Assembly (NCBI GenBank): GCA_963772225.1
Contig: CAVYWD010000002.1
Span: 1,798,001-1,862,000 of the forward strand
DNA: 64,000 bases
Direction of reading: 5' to 3'
DNA from: CAVYWD01 sp963772225
GTDB taxonomy: Bacteria; Myxococcota; Myxococcia; Myxococcales; UBA5297
Below, piece after piece: positions 46,826 through 57,899 of this stretch. Made by a program: the position numbers and the translations under genes. The notes below the pieces were generated by a model, which saw only the letters and a program-made list of their open reading frames with translations, had not been told where the DNA came from and searched no databases. How positions within the stretch are numbered: position 1 is the stretch's first letter; every line of letters begins with the position of its first letter.

Positions 46826-47557
46826 TTACGCGAACATCGCGTCGAGCCTGGCCCGGGCCCGCTTCAGGTCCTCCGGCGTGTCGACGCCGACGCCGCGGTG
46901 GGTGGTCTCCACCACGCGGATCCGGTGACCGTGCTCGAGCACGCGGAGCTGCTCCAGGTCCTCGGCGTGCTCCAGCGGGGACCTCGGCAGCGCGTTGATC
47001 TCCAGCAGGAAGTCCTTGCGGAACGCGTACACGCCGATGTGCACGTAGGCCGGCGTGCCGTCGTTGCGCGGGAACGGGATGAGCGAGCGCGAGAAGTAGA
47101 GCGCGTCTCCATTCTGGGCGCAGACCACCTTCACCACGCCGGGGTTCTCGGCCTCGCCCTGCTCGAGCGGGCGCCGCAGCGTGCTCATCCGCACGGCCGG
47201 GTCCCCGAAGGCCGCCAGGAGACTCTCCAGCGGCGCAGGCTCGATGAGCGGCAGGTCGCCCTGGACATTGAGCACCACGTCCACGTCCAGGTCCTTCACC
47301 GCCTGGCAGACCCGGTCGGTGCCGGTGGGGCACTGGCCGGTCATCACCACTTCGCCTCCGAACGACCTCACCGCCTGGGCGATGCGGTCGTCGTCGGTGG
47401 CGACCAGTGTGCGCAAGAGGCCCTTCGTCCGGAGCACCCGTTCCCAGACGTGTTGGATCATCGGCTTGCCGGCGAGCAGCGCCAGCGGCTTGCCCGGAAA
47501 GCGGGTGGACGCGTAGCGGGCGGGGATGACGGCGATGGAGCGAAGGTCGGTATTCAT
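46826..47557 (-). CDS. kdsB: 3-deoxy-manno-octulosonate cytidylyltransferase
   Basis: A 243-aa enzyme activating Kdo with CTP to CMP-Kdo for lipid A-core synthesis; cytoplasmic. Signature: VIPARYASTRFPGKPLALL, TDDDRIAQAV, NVQGDLPLIEP, HIGVYAFRKDFL. Normal length. Its presence implies an LPS outer membrane. Located upstream of pyrG, which supplies its CTP. Confidence 0.96.
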   Translation of the reverse strand: MNTDLRSIAVIPARYASTRFPGKPLALLAGKPMIQHVWERVLRTKGLLRTLVATDDDRIAQAVRSFGGEVVMTGQCPTGTDRVCQAVKDLDVDVVLNVQGDLPLIEPAPLESLLAAFGDPAVRMSTLRRPLEQGEAENPGVVKVVCAQNGDALYFSRSLIPFPRNDGTPAYVHIGVYAFRKDFLLEINALPRSPLEHAEDLEQLRVLEHGHRIRVVETTHRGVGVDTPEDLKRARARLDAMFA

Positions 47558-47654
47558 GAGGTCGGATTATATCCTGGGCCGGAGGCTTCTAATATCAACG
47601 ATTCTTAGGGGCCGCGCGAGCTTCATCGATACCTGGGCATCCGCCGGCAGGCCC

Positions 47655-48812
47655 CTACCCCGCTCGGACCGAATCCAGGACGTCCAGCCGGGCGGCCCGC
47701 GCCGCCGGAAGGAGCCCGCCCAGGAGCCCCATGGCCGCCCCGAACCCCACCGCCGCCGCCAAGATCCCCGGCGTGGGGGCGAACCCGAAGCGCACCTGCG
47801 AGAAGGTCTGGAAATTGAGCGTCCGGATCTTGACCAACCCCATCGCCAGCGCGGCGAGCGCTCCCAGAGCGCCCCCGGCGGTCCCCAGGGCCAAAGACTC
47901 CAGCAGGAAGCCCGCCAGCGCGCTGCGCCGCCGGAAGCCGAGGGCGCGCATCATCCCCAGCTCCCGGGTTCGCGAGGCGACCTGGGCGTAGAGCGTGATC
48001 ATCGCGCCCAGCACCGCGCCCAGGCTGAACACCCAGGTGGCGAACAGCCCGAGCGCCCGGATGAAGGCAGCGGTGACCTTCGCCTGGTCCTCCCAGTAGG
48101 CGCTCTCGCGCTGCGCCTTCAGGCCGAAGCGCGGGTCGGCCTCGAGCCGTTGGCGGAGCGCCTCGAAGCGGTCGGGCGCGGTGAGCCTGACCACGGCCGA
48201 GTTGAAGGCCGTCCTGCGAAAGGCCTCGCCCAGCCGCTCCCGGTCGGCCCAGAGCTCGGACTCGAAGGCGCTGCCCCGGGCGGCGAAGCGGCCCACGACC
48301 GGCCAGCGCTGGCTCGCGAGGATCAGCTCGCCGCCGACGAACGCCCCCGGGCTCGCGCCGACCAGGGCGCTGCCCAGGGCGACCTCGTTCGAGCCCGCGC
48401 GGGGCCAGCGCCCCTCGACCAGGCGCACCGCCGGGCGGGCCTCGAAGCTCTGCCTCACGATGCCGCGGGCCGGGGCCGCGGCGCCGGCCCTGCCGCCCGG
48501 GAGCGCGACCAAGAGGACGATCTCGCCCGCCGCGAGCGGCTCGCCCTCCAGCGACCGGGCGACCTCCGGGAGCGTCCCCAGCTGAAGCACCGCGCCGCGC
48601 TCGAGGCTGCTCGACACCTCGCTCGTCGAGCCCTGGCGTAGGACGACCGCGTTCTCGGGGCTGCCCCCCGCGGCCATGGCCTCCTCGATGCCCCGGGCCA
48701 GCATCAGCACCGAGGCGAAGACGTAGACCACCAGCGCGAGCCCGGCGAGCGTGAGCCCGGTCGAGAGACGCCGGGCCCAGAGGCTTCGCCAATGGTAGTA
48801 GAAGGGCACCAC
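47655..48812 (-). CDS. ABC transporter permease (FtsX/MacB type)
   Basis: A 385-aa permease: TM1 near 20-40, a large periplasmic domain (45-255), then three TM helices with the FtsX motif SRTRELGMMRALGFRRRSAL. Last gene of the operon adaptor - ATPase - permease - permease; starts 2 bp after the previous permease. A pair of different permeases with one ATPase resembles DevBCA/MacB-like heterodimeric exporters. Substrate unknown. Confidence 0.92.
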   Translation of the reverse strand: MVPFYYHWRSLWARRLSTGLTLAGLALVVYVFASVLMLARGIEEAMAAGGSPENAVVLRQGSTSEVSSSLERGAVLQLGTLPEVARSLEGEPLAAGEIVLLVALPGGRAGAAAPARGIVRQSFEARPAVRLVEGRWPRAGSNEVALGSALVGASPGAFVGGELILASQRWPVVGRFAARGSAFESELWADRERLGEAFRRTAFNSAVVRLTAPDRFEALRQRLEADPRFGLKAQRESAYWEDQAKVTAAFIRALGLFATWVFSLGAVLGAMITLYAQVASRTRELGMMRALGFRRRSALAGFLLESLALGTAGGALGALAALAMGLVKIRTLNFQTFSQVRFGFAPTPGILAAAVGFGAAMGLLGGLLPAARAARLDVLDSVRAG

Positions 48813-48814
48813 GG

Positions 48815-49971
48815 TCAGGCCACCCGCCGCAGGGCCTCGGCCACCGGGATACGCGCGGCGTGGGCGGCCGGGGCCAGGGCCGCGAAGAGGCCCACCGCGA
48901 GGGTCGCCCCCGCTCCCAGCGCGAGCGTCGACGGCGCCACAGAGATCGCCGGCAGCGGGCCGAAGCTCCGGGCAGCCACGGTGCGGAAGAGCCGGATGAG
49001 CGCGGGCGAGGCGGCCGCCCCGAGCGCCGCGGAGGCGAGCGCGATGGCCGCCGACTCGGTCGCCATGAGCGCGAAGAGGAACGGCCGCTGAAAGCCCAGC
49101 GCGCGCAAGGTGGCGAGCTCCGTCGTCCTCTCCCGCACGGCCATGGCCAGGGTGTTGCTCACCACGAGCAACATGACGGCCAGGACGACGTACGAGACGC
49201 CGCGCAGCGCCTCGACGATGGCCCCCGACATGGCGACGAAGCCCAGCTGGAACGAGCGCTCGGACTCGGTCTTGGTCGGGCTGGGGCTGTTCGCGAACAG
49301 GGCGTCGACGGCCGCCGCCACCTGGGCGGAGCGCGCCGGGTCGTCGATGCGCAGGCCGAAGAAGCCCACCTGGTCCTTGAGGCCCTCGGGCGCCCGTTCA
49401 TTCAGGCAGCGGAAGCCGAAGGCGAGGGCGGTCGTGTCCACCTCGGGCGTGCGGCCTTCATAGACGCCGCGGACGGTGAACGCCCAGTCGCCCGGGTAGA
49501 GATCGCCCTTCATGGCGATCCGGTCGCCCACCTTCCAGCCGAACCGGTCCGCGAGCGCGCGGCCGATGACGGCGCCGCAGGGGTCCCTCTTCCACGCCTC
49601 GAGCTGCTCCGCGGGCAGCAGGAAGTCGCGGAACACGTCGAGGTAGGTCGCCTGGTCCGCGAAGAAGCTGGGAAAGAAGTCCGACGTCCTCTCGCTGATC
49701 CGCCCGCCGAACCAGCCGGCGTAGGTCGCCGCGCTCACGCCGGGCACGCCCTGAATCCGCTGCAGGTAGGAGAGCGGCAGCGGCTGGGTGAGGAAGGCCT
49801 TGTTGTAGACGATGAGGCGGTCGGGCGCGGCGGCGGCGACGCCCGAGTACCAGAGGCGGATGACGGTCTGCAGGAACAGGAAGGCGACCACGCCGACGCT
49901 CGTCGCCAACACCGTCAGGCCGAGCCGCAGCGGGCTCCGCGCGAGGCTGGCCAGAGCGAGGCGGGCGAAGC

Positions 49972-49975
<4 letters not shown>
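48815..49975 (-). CDS. ABC transporter permease (FtsX/MacB type)
   Basis: A 386-aa permease with TM1 at 15-40, a periplasmic domain to about 255, and a C-terminal three-TM FtsX block containing ERTTELATLRALGFQRPFLF. Its ATG overlaps the ATPase stop (4 bp). Similar plan to the following permease but low sequence similarity, so they probably form a heterodimer. Confidence 0.92.
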
Positions 49976-50660
<685 letters not shown>

Positions 50661-50661
<1 letters not shown>

Positions 50662-51890
50662 CACGACCCCTTCGCGCGGACCTTGACGCGGCTGCCGGGG
50701 CCCATGCGCGAACCCGGCGCGGCGACCACCGGCGTGCCCGGCTCCGGCCCCTGCGCCAGCGCCGCCTCCCCGCCGACGCGCCCCGCGACCTGCACCGGCG
50801 CTGCCTCGACGCGCCCGCCCCGGACGACCAGCACCACCGGCCTTCCGCCGCGCTCGACCACCGCGGACGCGGGCACCCGCAGGCGCGGCTCGGCGGCGAG
50901 CTCGGGCTCCGTCACCTCCTTTTCCAAGAAGGAGATCCGCGCGCTCATGTCGGGCAACGGCCCCTCCGAGAGCTCGTCGAGCTCCACCCGCACGGTCGCC
51001 GTGCCCTTCGACCGGTCGAGGACCGGCCGCACCGCGCCGGTCCGGGCGAGAAAGGCCCGCCCGGGCACGGCGTCGAGGAAGACGAGCGCCGGCTCGCCGA
51101 CGTGAACCCACCCCAGCTGCTGCTCGCTCACCTCGGCCTGGATGTAGAGCGAGCCTAAGTCCACCAGCTCGACGATGCCGCCGACGTCGCGCTCGATGAT
51201 CGCCGCCGGGGCCAGCACCGCTCCCTCGCCGGCCAGCTTCTTGGCGACCGTCCCCGCGAACGGAGCCCGGATGACGGTGTCCTCGAGCCGCTGCCGCGCG
51301 GCGTCGAGGGCCCGCTGCGCCTCTTCGCGCCTCGCCGCGGCGGCGCTCTGCTGCGCGCGCGCCGCGTCTCGGGCCGCCTTCGCGTCGAGCAGGGCCTCGC
51401 GGGTGATGGCGCCGCCCCTCTCAAGCTTCTGCGCGCGCGCCAGCGCGCGCTCCGCCTGGACGGCCTGCGCCTCGTCCGCCGCCGCCGAGGCGCGGGCGGC
51501 GCTCACCGCGGCCTCGGCCTGCCTCAGGGCGATCTCTGCGTCCAGCGGATCGAGCCGCGCGATGACCTCGCCCTCCTCGACCCGGTCGCCCTCGTCCACC
51601 TCCACCTCCTCGAGACGCCCCGGCGCCTTCGGCGCGATGACGGAGCGCCGGTCGGCCACGACGTAGCCGGCGGCGGTGAGCGCGGTGATCGACTCGCCGG
51701 GCGCCGCCCTCCGGACCTGCGTCACCTCAATTTCGCGGGGCCGCAGCCCCAGAGCCGAGGCAACCAGCGCGGCGAGCGCCGCGGCGGCGAGCCCGCCGGC
51801 CAGCCGCCGGGCCGGGTGGCGCCTGCTCTTTCGGCGCGACCGGTCGATGGCCAGCTCAGAGAGGCGGCTGTCCGGCGCGGCGTCGGCCAT
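50661..51890 (-). CDS. Periplasmic adaptor (membrane-fusion) subunit of the ABC exporter, internal start
   Basis: Reading from ATG 51890 gives a 409-aa HlyD/MacA-like protein: N-terminal anchor RLAGGLAAAALAALVASALG, lipoyl half VIAPKAPGRLEEVEVDEGDRV, a long alpha-hairpin coiled coil (about residues 110-190, Ala/Arg/Glu-rich), the second lipoyl half VIRAPFAGTVAKKLAGEGAVL, and beta-barrel domains. Family structure and operon position argue for independent translation from this ATG, though the frame is open upstream through an oxidoreductase gene and the RBS (GGCAACCTCG) is weak. Works with the following ATPase and two permeases. Confidence 0.85.
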
Positions 51891-53054
51891 CGAGGTTGCC
51901 CCTGGCGTCCAATCTGTGCAGCGGCGCAGCCATGGAGCGAGGGGCGAGGGGCCGCTCGAAAGAACGCCGCTCCGCACGACCGGCGCGCCCTCGGCGGCCG
52001 AGGCTCGCCCAGGAGGAGGTCGTGCACCGCTTTCGGCGGGCCGGCTGGCGCCGGGAAGCGCCAGCGCCTTGACAGCGTCCGATTCCGAGCGCCGGCTCTC
52101 TCGAATCTCGAGCACGAGCTTTCCGCGCACGTGCCCGCCCTGGCTCAGCTCGTGGGCCTTGCGGGCCTGGGCGAGGGGCAGGACCTCGGAGACGATGGGG
52201 CGAATCGCCTTCCGGTCCACCAGGTCCGCCAGCGCCGCGAGCTGGGGTGCGTTGGGCTGAACGAACACGTAGGCGGCGCGCGCCTTGTGGGCCCTGGCCT
52301 CGTCCTCCGACGGCGCCGAGACGATGGAGACGAGGACGCCGCCGGGCCTGAGCGCCTTCCAGGAGCGCGCCTGCGTCTCGCCGCCGATGGTGTCGAAGAC
52401 CGCGTCGACGCCGCCGGCCACCTCTTCGAAGCGCTCGCGCTGGTAGTCGATGACCCGGTCAGCGCCGAGGTCCCGCAGGAACTTCTCGTTCTTGGCCAAT
52501 CCTGTCGCGATCACCCGCGCACCCTTCCACTTCGCGAGCTGCACCGCGAAGGTCCCCACGCCTCCGGCCCCGCCGTGAATGAGGACGGTCTGGCTCTTCG
52601 AGAGGCCGGCCGACGCGAACGGCGCCGGCGCCTCGAACAAGGCCTGCCACGCGGTCAAGGCTGCCAGCGGGATGGCGGCGGAGTGCACGTGGTCGACGGA
52701 CCGCGGCTTCTTGGCGACCTCGGTGGACTTGATGGCGATGAGCTCGGCGTAGGCGCCGTCGCGCGCGATGTCCGGTCGCGAGAAGACCTCGTCCCCGGCC
52801 GAGAACCCCGAGACCCCCGCGCCGACGCGCTCCACCACGCCGGACACGTCCCAGCCCAGGATGAGCGGAAGCTTGTAGGGAATGTGCTCCTTGAGGTACC
52901 CATCGCGGACCTTCCAGTCGACGGGGTTGATTGCCGCCGCCCGGACGCGCACGAGCACCTCTCCCGCCGCAGGCTCGGGGCATGGCGCGTCTTCGAACGC
53001 CAGGACTTCGGGGCCGCCGTACCGGTGAATGCGGACTGCCTTCATGGTGCTCAT
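50661..53054 (-). CDS. MDR-family NADPH:quinone reductase-like oxidoreductase in frame with the adaptor
   Basis: ATG 53054 (or 53045). Residues 1-318 are a complete zinc-free medium-chain reductase: MKAVRIHRYGGPEVL, AAAINPVDWKVRDGYL, the Rossmann motif VLIHGGAGGVGTFAVQLAKW, and a natural end at HVRGKLVLEI. No stop follows; about 65 low-complexity codons (Pro/Arg/Ser-rich) lead to the adaptor's MADAAP, so the open frame is 797 aa. Either a true cytosolic enzyme tethered to an inner-membrane adaptor or, more likely, a lost stop codon (mutation or indel). Confidence 0.7.
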
Positions 53055-53383
53055 GGTTCATCCCTTCCTTTGCTTGCTCGGAGGAGAAGTCTCGCGTTCT
53101 TGAAATCTGATCTTTGCTCTCGAAGCAAGGACCCTTTCGCGGCTGAAACAGGGGGTTTTGGCGAGGAAACAGACCGCAGCACAGTTGGAACCTTGTACTC
53201 CGCTCGACGCGCCAGCGCTCGACCGCGACATTGCAGAATTCGCCTGCTCTTGGAAAGAGATGCCACTGACCGGGTTGGTAGCCGAGCAGGGCACCTCTTG
53301 AGATAACAGGACGGCTGGCGAGGAACTTACCCGGACGGGTGACGTGCTTACAGAATCACGGAAGGAAGAGCTGGGCGAAGGCC
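53055..53383. other. 329-bp gap between the oxidoreductase and phosphoesterase remnant
   Basis: A plus-strand open stretch from 53143 to a stop at 53299-53301 has protein-like wording (LDRDIAEFACSWKEMPLTGL) but no start or RBS; it may be a gene remnant. Otherwise nothing identified. Confidence 0.35.
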
Positions 53384-53824
53384 ATGGACAACTATCGCTT
53401 GCGCATCCTGCACGTCTCGGACTTGCACGTGAAGGCCGGCAAGGAGCCCGATCAGTGGCGCCGGCGGCGCGTCCTGGGCGAGGAATGGAACAGGAACCTC
53501 GACGCGATCCGGCGAGAGGGGCCAATCGACCTCGTCTGCTTCACGGGCGACCTGGCCTTCTCCGGCAAGGAAGAGCAGTACGCCAGCGCCGGTAGGCTCC
53601 TCGAAGAAATGCTCAGCCGCATTGAGGTGCCGAAGGTACCGGTTCTTCGCTGTCCCAGAGAACCATGACATCGACCAAGAACTTCAGGTGGCAGATTGGA
53701 AGCTCCTGCGGGAGCACCTCCCGGATCAAGGCGAGCCAAAACGTTCCAGGTGGCTGGCCGGAGGCGCGCCTCCGTTCGGTTTCTCAGCGGAGCAGATCGA
53801 CCACCTCCTTGAGCGGCAGCGCAG
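53384..53824 (+). pseudogene. Calcineurin-like metallophosphoesterase, frameshifted and truncated
   Basis: From ATG 53384: LRILHVSDLHVKAGKEPDQW and DLVCFTGDLAFSGKEEQY, the first metal motifs of a calcineurin-like phosphoesterase. An extra base near 53640 breaks the frame; the continuation reads YRFFAVPENHDIDQELQ, where the canonical GNHD has become ENHD. It stops being recognisable near 53822, where an unrelated minus-strand gene ends, so the C-terminal two thirds are missing. Related phosphoesterases occur in defence and DNA-repair loci, but no partner remains. Confidence 0.75.
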
Positions 53825-54307
53825 CTACCGCTGCTTGGCCTCCCACTCCGGTTTGCGCGCCACTCCCTCGGCGATGGCCTTCTGGATCTCCTTGGCGTAT
53901 GCCTCCGCCTTTGCGTCTGGGCCGCCCTCGAGCGCCTTGACGACGGACTCCGCGTCCTCAACGAAGGTGGGGGCGTCCTTGCCTTGTATGAACGCGAGCA
54001 GCCGGATCCCCGCTTCGACGCGAGCGGAGGGCTCGGCGGTGCTTTTCGCGAACGCTTCGCCACAAGGCGCCTGCGCGATGCTCTCGTCGATGATGCGCGC
54101 CACCCTCCTTCCGCGCAGCGCGAACGGATTGTAGCCGATGCTGTACGCCAGCTGCGTCAGGCTGGTTCGCGAGGCGGTGAAGAGCGTGAACTTCGATTCG
54201 GACAAGACCTCGACATAGGGAAGATCCAATCGCCCGGGGACAAAGGAGGCTCGAAAATCGGCGCCATCCGGCGCGCCCGACAAGGCCGCCGAGACCAGCG
54301 ATGCCAT
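53825..54307 (-). CDS. Hypothetical protein, unrecognised
   Basis: A 160-aa protein from ATG 54307 (a TTG at 54340 would add 11 residues; neither has a clear RBS). Protein-like composition: LDLPYVEVLSESKFTLFTAS, RTSLTQLAYSIGYNPFALRG, RVEAGIRLLAFIQGKDAPTF, C-terminal Lys/Glu/Ala-rich helix. No signal peptide or TM. It abuts the phosphoesterase remnant, so both may belong to a disrupted accessory locus. Confidence 0.55.
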   Translation of the reverse strand: MASLVSAALSGAPDGADFRASFVPGRLDLPYVEVLSESKFTLFTASRTSLTQLAYSIGYNPFALRGRRVARIIDESIAQAPCGEAFAKSTAEPSARVEAGIRLLAFIQGKDAPTFVEDAESVVKALEGGPDAKAEAYAKEIQKAIAEGVARKPEWEAKQR

Positions 54308-54481
54308 ATCGGGTGTCGCAGATTCGCGTTTAGTCAACAAGCTGTTGAGTGCAGGTATCGTGTGTATCGCTGAGAATTCGGCTGGGCGCGGGCGCTGCGG
54401 TGAAGGGGACGAGCTCTCCGCACCCCGCGGTGGTGCCGGCCTGGCGCCGCCATCGGCCTCGGAGCTGCCGCGGCTGGCGAG

Positions 54482-54916
54482 CTACGGGCAGCTGCCCCCG
54501 TCCGCGAGGTTGTCGACGACGCCGTCGCAGTCATCGTCGATGCCGTTGCAGGTCTCGACGCCGGGCGACGGAGCGACGCAGCTCCGCACGCCCTGGGTGC
54601 AGGCGAATTGTCCCAAGGCGCAGACGCCCTTTAGCCCCGTGTCGCAGCTCCCGAGGTCAGTCAGGTCGTCGTCGACCACGCCGTCCTTGTCGTCGTCCAG
54701 GCCGTTGCAGACTTCCGCCGTGACCTCGCTCGCCTTGAAGCAGAACGACTTCCCGAGGTCCTGCGCCGAGCGCTGAGCCACGCAGAGGTACCCGTCGCCA
54801 CAGTCGCCGTCGGAGCTGCAGGTGAAGCGGCCGACCTCCGGGTCGGGACGGAAGGCGCAGCCCTGGGCGCCGGCGAGCGCGGCGAGGGCGCAAAGGCAAA
54901 GCGCGGCGCGCGACAT
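54482..54916 (-). CDS. Lipoprotein with MopE-like CxGxDDDxDGxxD repeats
   Basis: A 144-aa lipoprotein: signal peptide with lipobox AGAQGC, a Cys-rich segment (FTCSSDGDCGDGYLC), and two metal-binding-type repeats, CNGLDDDKDGVVDDD and CNGIDDDCDGVVDNL, found in many myxobacterial surface proteins. ATG 54916 shares a base with the stop of the upstream PEGA gene (TGATG), so the two are translationally coupled and probably act together at the envelope. Confidence 0.82.
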   Translation of the reverse strand: MSRAALCLCALAALAGAQGCAFRPDPEVGRFTCSSDGDCGDGYLCVAQRSAQDLGKSFCFKASEVTAEVCNGLDDDKDGVVDDDLTDLGSCDTGLKGVCALGQFACTQGVRSCVAPSPGVETCNGIDDDCDGVVDNLADGGSCP

Positions 54917-55981
54917 CAGAACGCTCCTTCCACCGCGAGGGCCGCGCCGCCGGCGACGGGGACAATGCCGGCGCTGGGCGCGGCGGACGAGCCTGCGCCG
55001 CCCAGCAAGAACAGGAGGGCGCTGGCACCGGCGGCGGCGCCGGCCCCGATGTAGAAGCCGTTGGCGAGCTTCGCATCGAGCTTGCCGCTGAGCGCGTCCT
55101 TGCGGCTGATGGCGTACGGCGAGGATGCGCCAGCCCGGTCCTCGAGCTTCTTCGCCGAGAGGCCGAAGAAGGCGCCGGCGCCCGCCGCGGCGATCGCCGC
55201 CCCGCCCGCAATCCAGCCGAAGGTCCGCACGGCCGAATCCGCCGCTCGCACGCGCCATCTCGCCGGCGGCGACGCCGGGCTTCTCGGGCGGCAGCGCGCC
55301 GGGACGCAGCAGCAGGCTGACGAGCATCTTCTCGGTCCGGCCAGCCTCGACGGCGACGAAGCGCTCCACCGGCAGGTAGCGATCGGCAAAGACCTTGAGC
55401 ACGTGCTTGCCCGGCTTGGCCTCGATGGTCACCGGCGCCGTGCCTACTGGCTCGCCGTCGAAGACCACGGCGGCGCCGCGAGCGTTCGACTGGATGGCGA
55501 GCTTGCCCTGCACCTCCGCCTTTCCCTGCAGGAAGGCGGGGACCGCGGCCGCGATGTCGGCGTTCAGCCGCCGCGAGGCGATGAGCACCGAGCGATCGAC
55601 GCTCGCGACCACGGCGCCGCTCTCGAGGTCCACCAGCCAGAGCTTGACCAGGTAGCTCGCGTCGTTGCGCTCGAGCGAGCCGACGACCGCGCGCGCCGTC
55701 CTGAGGTGGGCGCCGTAGGTGGAGAGGCAGGCGCCGTTGCCCTTGCACTCGCGCAGCTTCTGGAGGAGCTCCGGACCCAGGCGGGCCGCGGCCTCGCGCG
55801 GCTCGACCACGTCGTAGCGCCCCTTCGCCGCCGCGGCGATCTCGGAGGTCAGGCGGGCGGCGATTCCCGAGAGCTCTTGCGGCGAGCCCAGCTCGACCAC
55901 CGCCAGGGTCGAGCCCTGCCCGGCGGCGGCGCTGGCGGCGAGGAGCGGCGCGCAGGCGCAGAGCGCGCGAAGGCTGTTCAT
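54916..55981 (-). CDS. PEGA-domain surface protein, single-base frameshift
   Basis: ATG 55981 with an AGGAGG RBS. Signal peptide (LCACAPLLAASAAAG), an N-terminal domain related to myxobacterial caspase/PEGA-neighbour proteins, and a PEGA domain (AVVFDGEPVGTAPVTIEAKP, GKHVLKVFADRYLPVE). Near 55230-55255 the frame must shift by one base to reach two TM-like helices (WIAGGAAIAAAGAGAFFGLS; GFYIGAGAAAGASALLFLLG) and the stop at 54916. That the shifted frame ends exactly in a TGATG overlap with the next gene supports it as the real end. Assembly indel or recent mutation. Confidence 0.72.
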
Positions 55982-56054
55982 GGAAGACCTCCTCGGCGAG
56001 CGACCGAGTCGAGTTATCCTAGCAGGCGTCTCGAGGAGGCAGAAAAAGGGCCCC

Positions 56055-57098
56055 ATGGCGGTCGCCGCGGTGAACAGCGAGGTCGAAGAGGCAGAGGGCT
56101 GCGAGCTGCAGACGGTGCGGTTCGTGGTCGAGCCGAGCTACCGCGGCCTGCGCCTCGACCAATACCTCTGTGCGAAAATCCGCCGGCTCTCGCGGGCCAA
56201 GGCGCAGGCCATCATCAAGCGCGGCGGCATCGCCGACCAGCCCATGAAGCCCTCCACGCGGGTCGTTCCGGGCATGGTGCTGACGCTGCGCCGCGCGCGA
56301 GAGCCGGAGCCCGAGACGCCCAAGGTCCTGCCAATCCTCTACCGCGACGGCGACCTTTTGGTCTTCGACAAGCCGGCCGGTCTACCCATGCATCCCACGG
56401 CGCGCTACCTGTCGGGGACGCTGGTGGCGCTGGCGCGCGCGCTCGCGAAGCCGGGCGAGAAGCCTGACCCGGCGCACCGGCTCGACCGGGAGACGAGCGG
56501 CATCGTCGTCTGCGGCGCCCACCCGCGGGCGACCCGCTCGCTGAAGATGTCGTTCGCCGCGGGCCAAGTGAAGAAGGCGTACCTCGCGGTGACCGAGGGC
56601 GCGCCCGACGAGGACGCCTTCGAGGTGGACCTGCCGCTGTCGGTGGGTGGCCAGACCGTACGGGTGCGGGCCGTGGGCGACCGGGCGAACGGCAAGCCCG
56701 CGCACACGCGCTTCCGGGTCCTCGAGCGGCGCACGCTCTTCGGCGAGCCCTTCGCGCTCGTGCGCTGCGAGCCGCTCACCGGGCGGCAGCACCAGATCCG
56801 CGCGCACCTCGCCGAGGCCGGCTACCCCATCGTCGGCGACAAGATCTACGGGCGCGACGAGACCATCTTCGTGCGCTTCACCGAGAAGGCGCTCACCCCG
56901 GAGGACCTGGCCGCGCTGAGGCTGCCGCGCCACGCGCTGCACGCCGCGGAGATTGAGCTGCCGCACCCGCGCGACCGCACGCCCTTTCAGCTCAAGGCGC
57001 CGCTCCCGCCGGACCTGGCTCGGTTCTTCGAGGGCGAGTGGGGGCAGGTCGACGACGATTCTCAGTCCGGCTCGCGGCTGACGGCCCAAAAGGCATAA
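56055..57098 (+). CDS. RluA-family 23S/tRNA pseudouridine synthase
   Basis: A 347-aa enzyme: N-terminal S4 RNA-binding domain (LRLDQYLCAKIRRLSRAKAQ), catalytic Asp in PAHRLDRETSGI, and the RluA-type end LTGRQHQIRAHLAEAGYPIVG. Modifies uridines in rRNA or tRNA; RluC/RluD-like by the S4 domain. ATG 56055. A C-terminal insert with RDETIFVRF is typical of some deltaproteobacterial members. Its 3' end overlaps the convergent membrane-protein gene by 37 bp. Confidence 0.94.
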   Translation: MAVAAVNSEVEEAEGCELQTVRFVVEPSYRGLRLDQYLCAKIRRLSRAKAQAIIKRGGIADQPMKPSTRVVPGMVLTLRRAREPEPETPKVLPILYRDGDLLVFDKPAGLPMHPTARYLSGTLVALARALAKPGEKPDPAHRLDRETSGIVVCGAHPRATRSLKMSFAAGQVKKAYLAVTEGAPDEDAFEVDLPLSVGGQTVRVRAVGDRANGKPAHTRFRVLERRTLFGEPFALVRCEPLTGRQHQIRAHLAEAGYPIVGDKIYGRDETIFVRFTEKALTPEDLAALRLPRHALHAAEIELPHPRDRTPFQLKAPLPPDLARFFEGEWGQVDDDSQSGSRLTAQKA

Positions 57099-57595
57099 AC
57101 CGCCAGCGCCGCGAGCACCGGTACGGCGACGACGGCGACGGGCAAGACCAAGCTCGCGCGCCGGCCGCCCAGGCGCCGGTGCTCCGCGTAGAGGGACTTC
57201 CAGCCCTCCAAGACCGGCTGGGTCGCGAGTACGGACGCGAGCAACATCACGAAGCGCGACCAGGAGCGGCCGGCGGCTACGGCCATGACGCTCACGGTGA
57301 AGCAGAAGGCGGTGAGGATCCACGCGGACCTCGCGCGCTTCGGCTCGCGGACGCGGGACCAGTTGATGGCGCCCAGGGCGGCGGCGATGGCGCCGTTGCC
57401 CAGAAGGCCCACGGCCCAGAGGTAGCCGGCAGGGTAGAGCTTGATCCCGCGGTGCTCCTCCCGCACCCGCGCCGCGCAGGCGGGGCAGATGGGGCGGCGG
57501 AAAACCTTCTCCAGCGCGGGGGCGAAGGCGCCGCATCGCTCGCAGACGAGCGAAGGGATCGCGCTGGCGGGGTCGGGCGTCGCGGCGGACACCAT
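57062..57595 (-). CDS. Zinc-ribbon plus multi-TM membrane protein, unknown
   Basis: A 177-aa protein from ATG 57595 (GAGG upstream). Residues 15-45 carry a zinc ribbon with two CxxC pairs (CERCG and CPAC), followed by four hydrophobic segments (YLWAVGLLGNGAIAAALGAI through PVAVVAVPVLAALAVYAF). Such proteins are frequent in myxobacteria and unassigned. The 304-bp gap 57596-57899 upstream, shared with a divergent gene, holds no other feature I can identify. Confidence 0.75.
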   Translation of the reverse strand: MVSAATPDPASAIPSLVCERCGAFAPALEKVFRRPICPACAARVREEHRGIKLYPAGYLWAVGLLGNGAIAAALGAINWSRVREPKRARSAWILTAFCFTVSVMAVAAGRSWSRFVMLLASVLATQPVLEGWKSLYAEHRRLGGRRASLVLPVAVVAVPVLAALAVYAFWAVSREPD

Positions 57596-57899
57596 TTTCG
57601 GAGCCTCTCGGCTCGAATGAGCGAATCGCGGCGGAGCGACGAGGCCCATCGATTACCACGGCCGTGCGCCGGCGGCGATAACCCCCTGGCTCGGCTCGAG
57701 CCTGTGGCGGAAGTCGGTAGTCGTCGCGCGCGGATTTTCCTCACCCCACAACCCCCTCACCGCGGCGCTACACTCCCGCACCCGCCGGCGCTCGGCGCGG
57801 GCTCGCTTCAGTTCGGGGGTTTGCGCAGGCGGGCCGAAATCACACCGGGCGGCCCGCGTAACATTTCACGCCTCGCCCACCCTTCGACACGGGGTTCCC

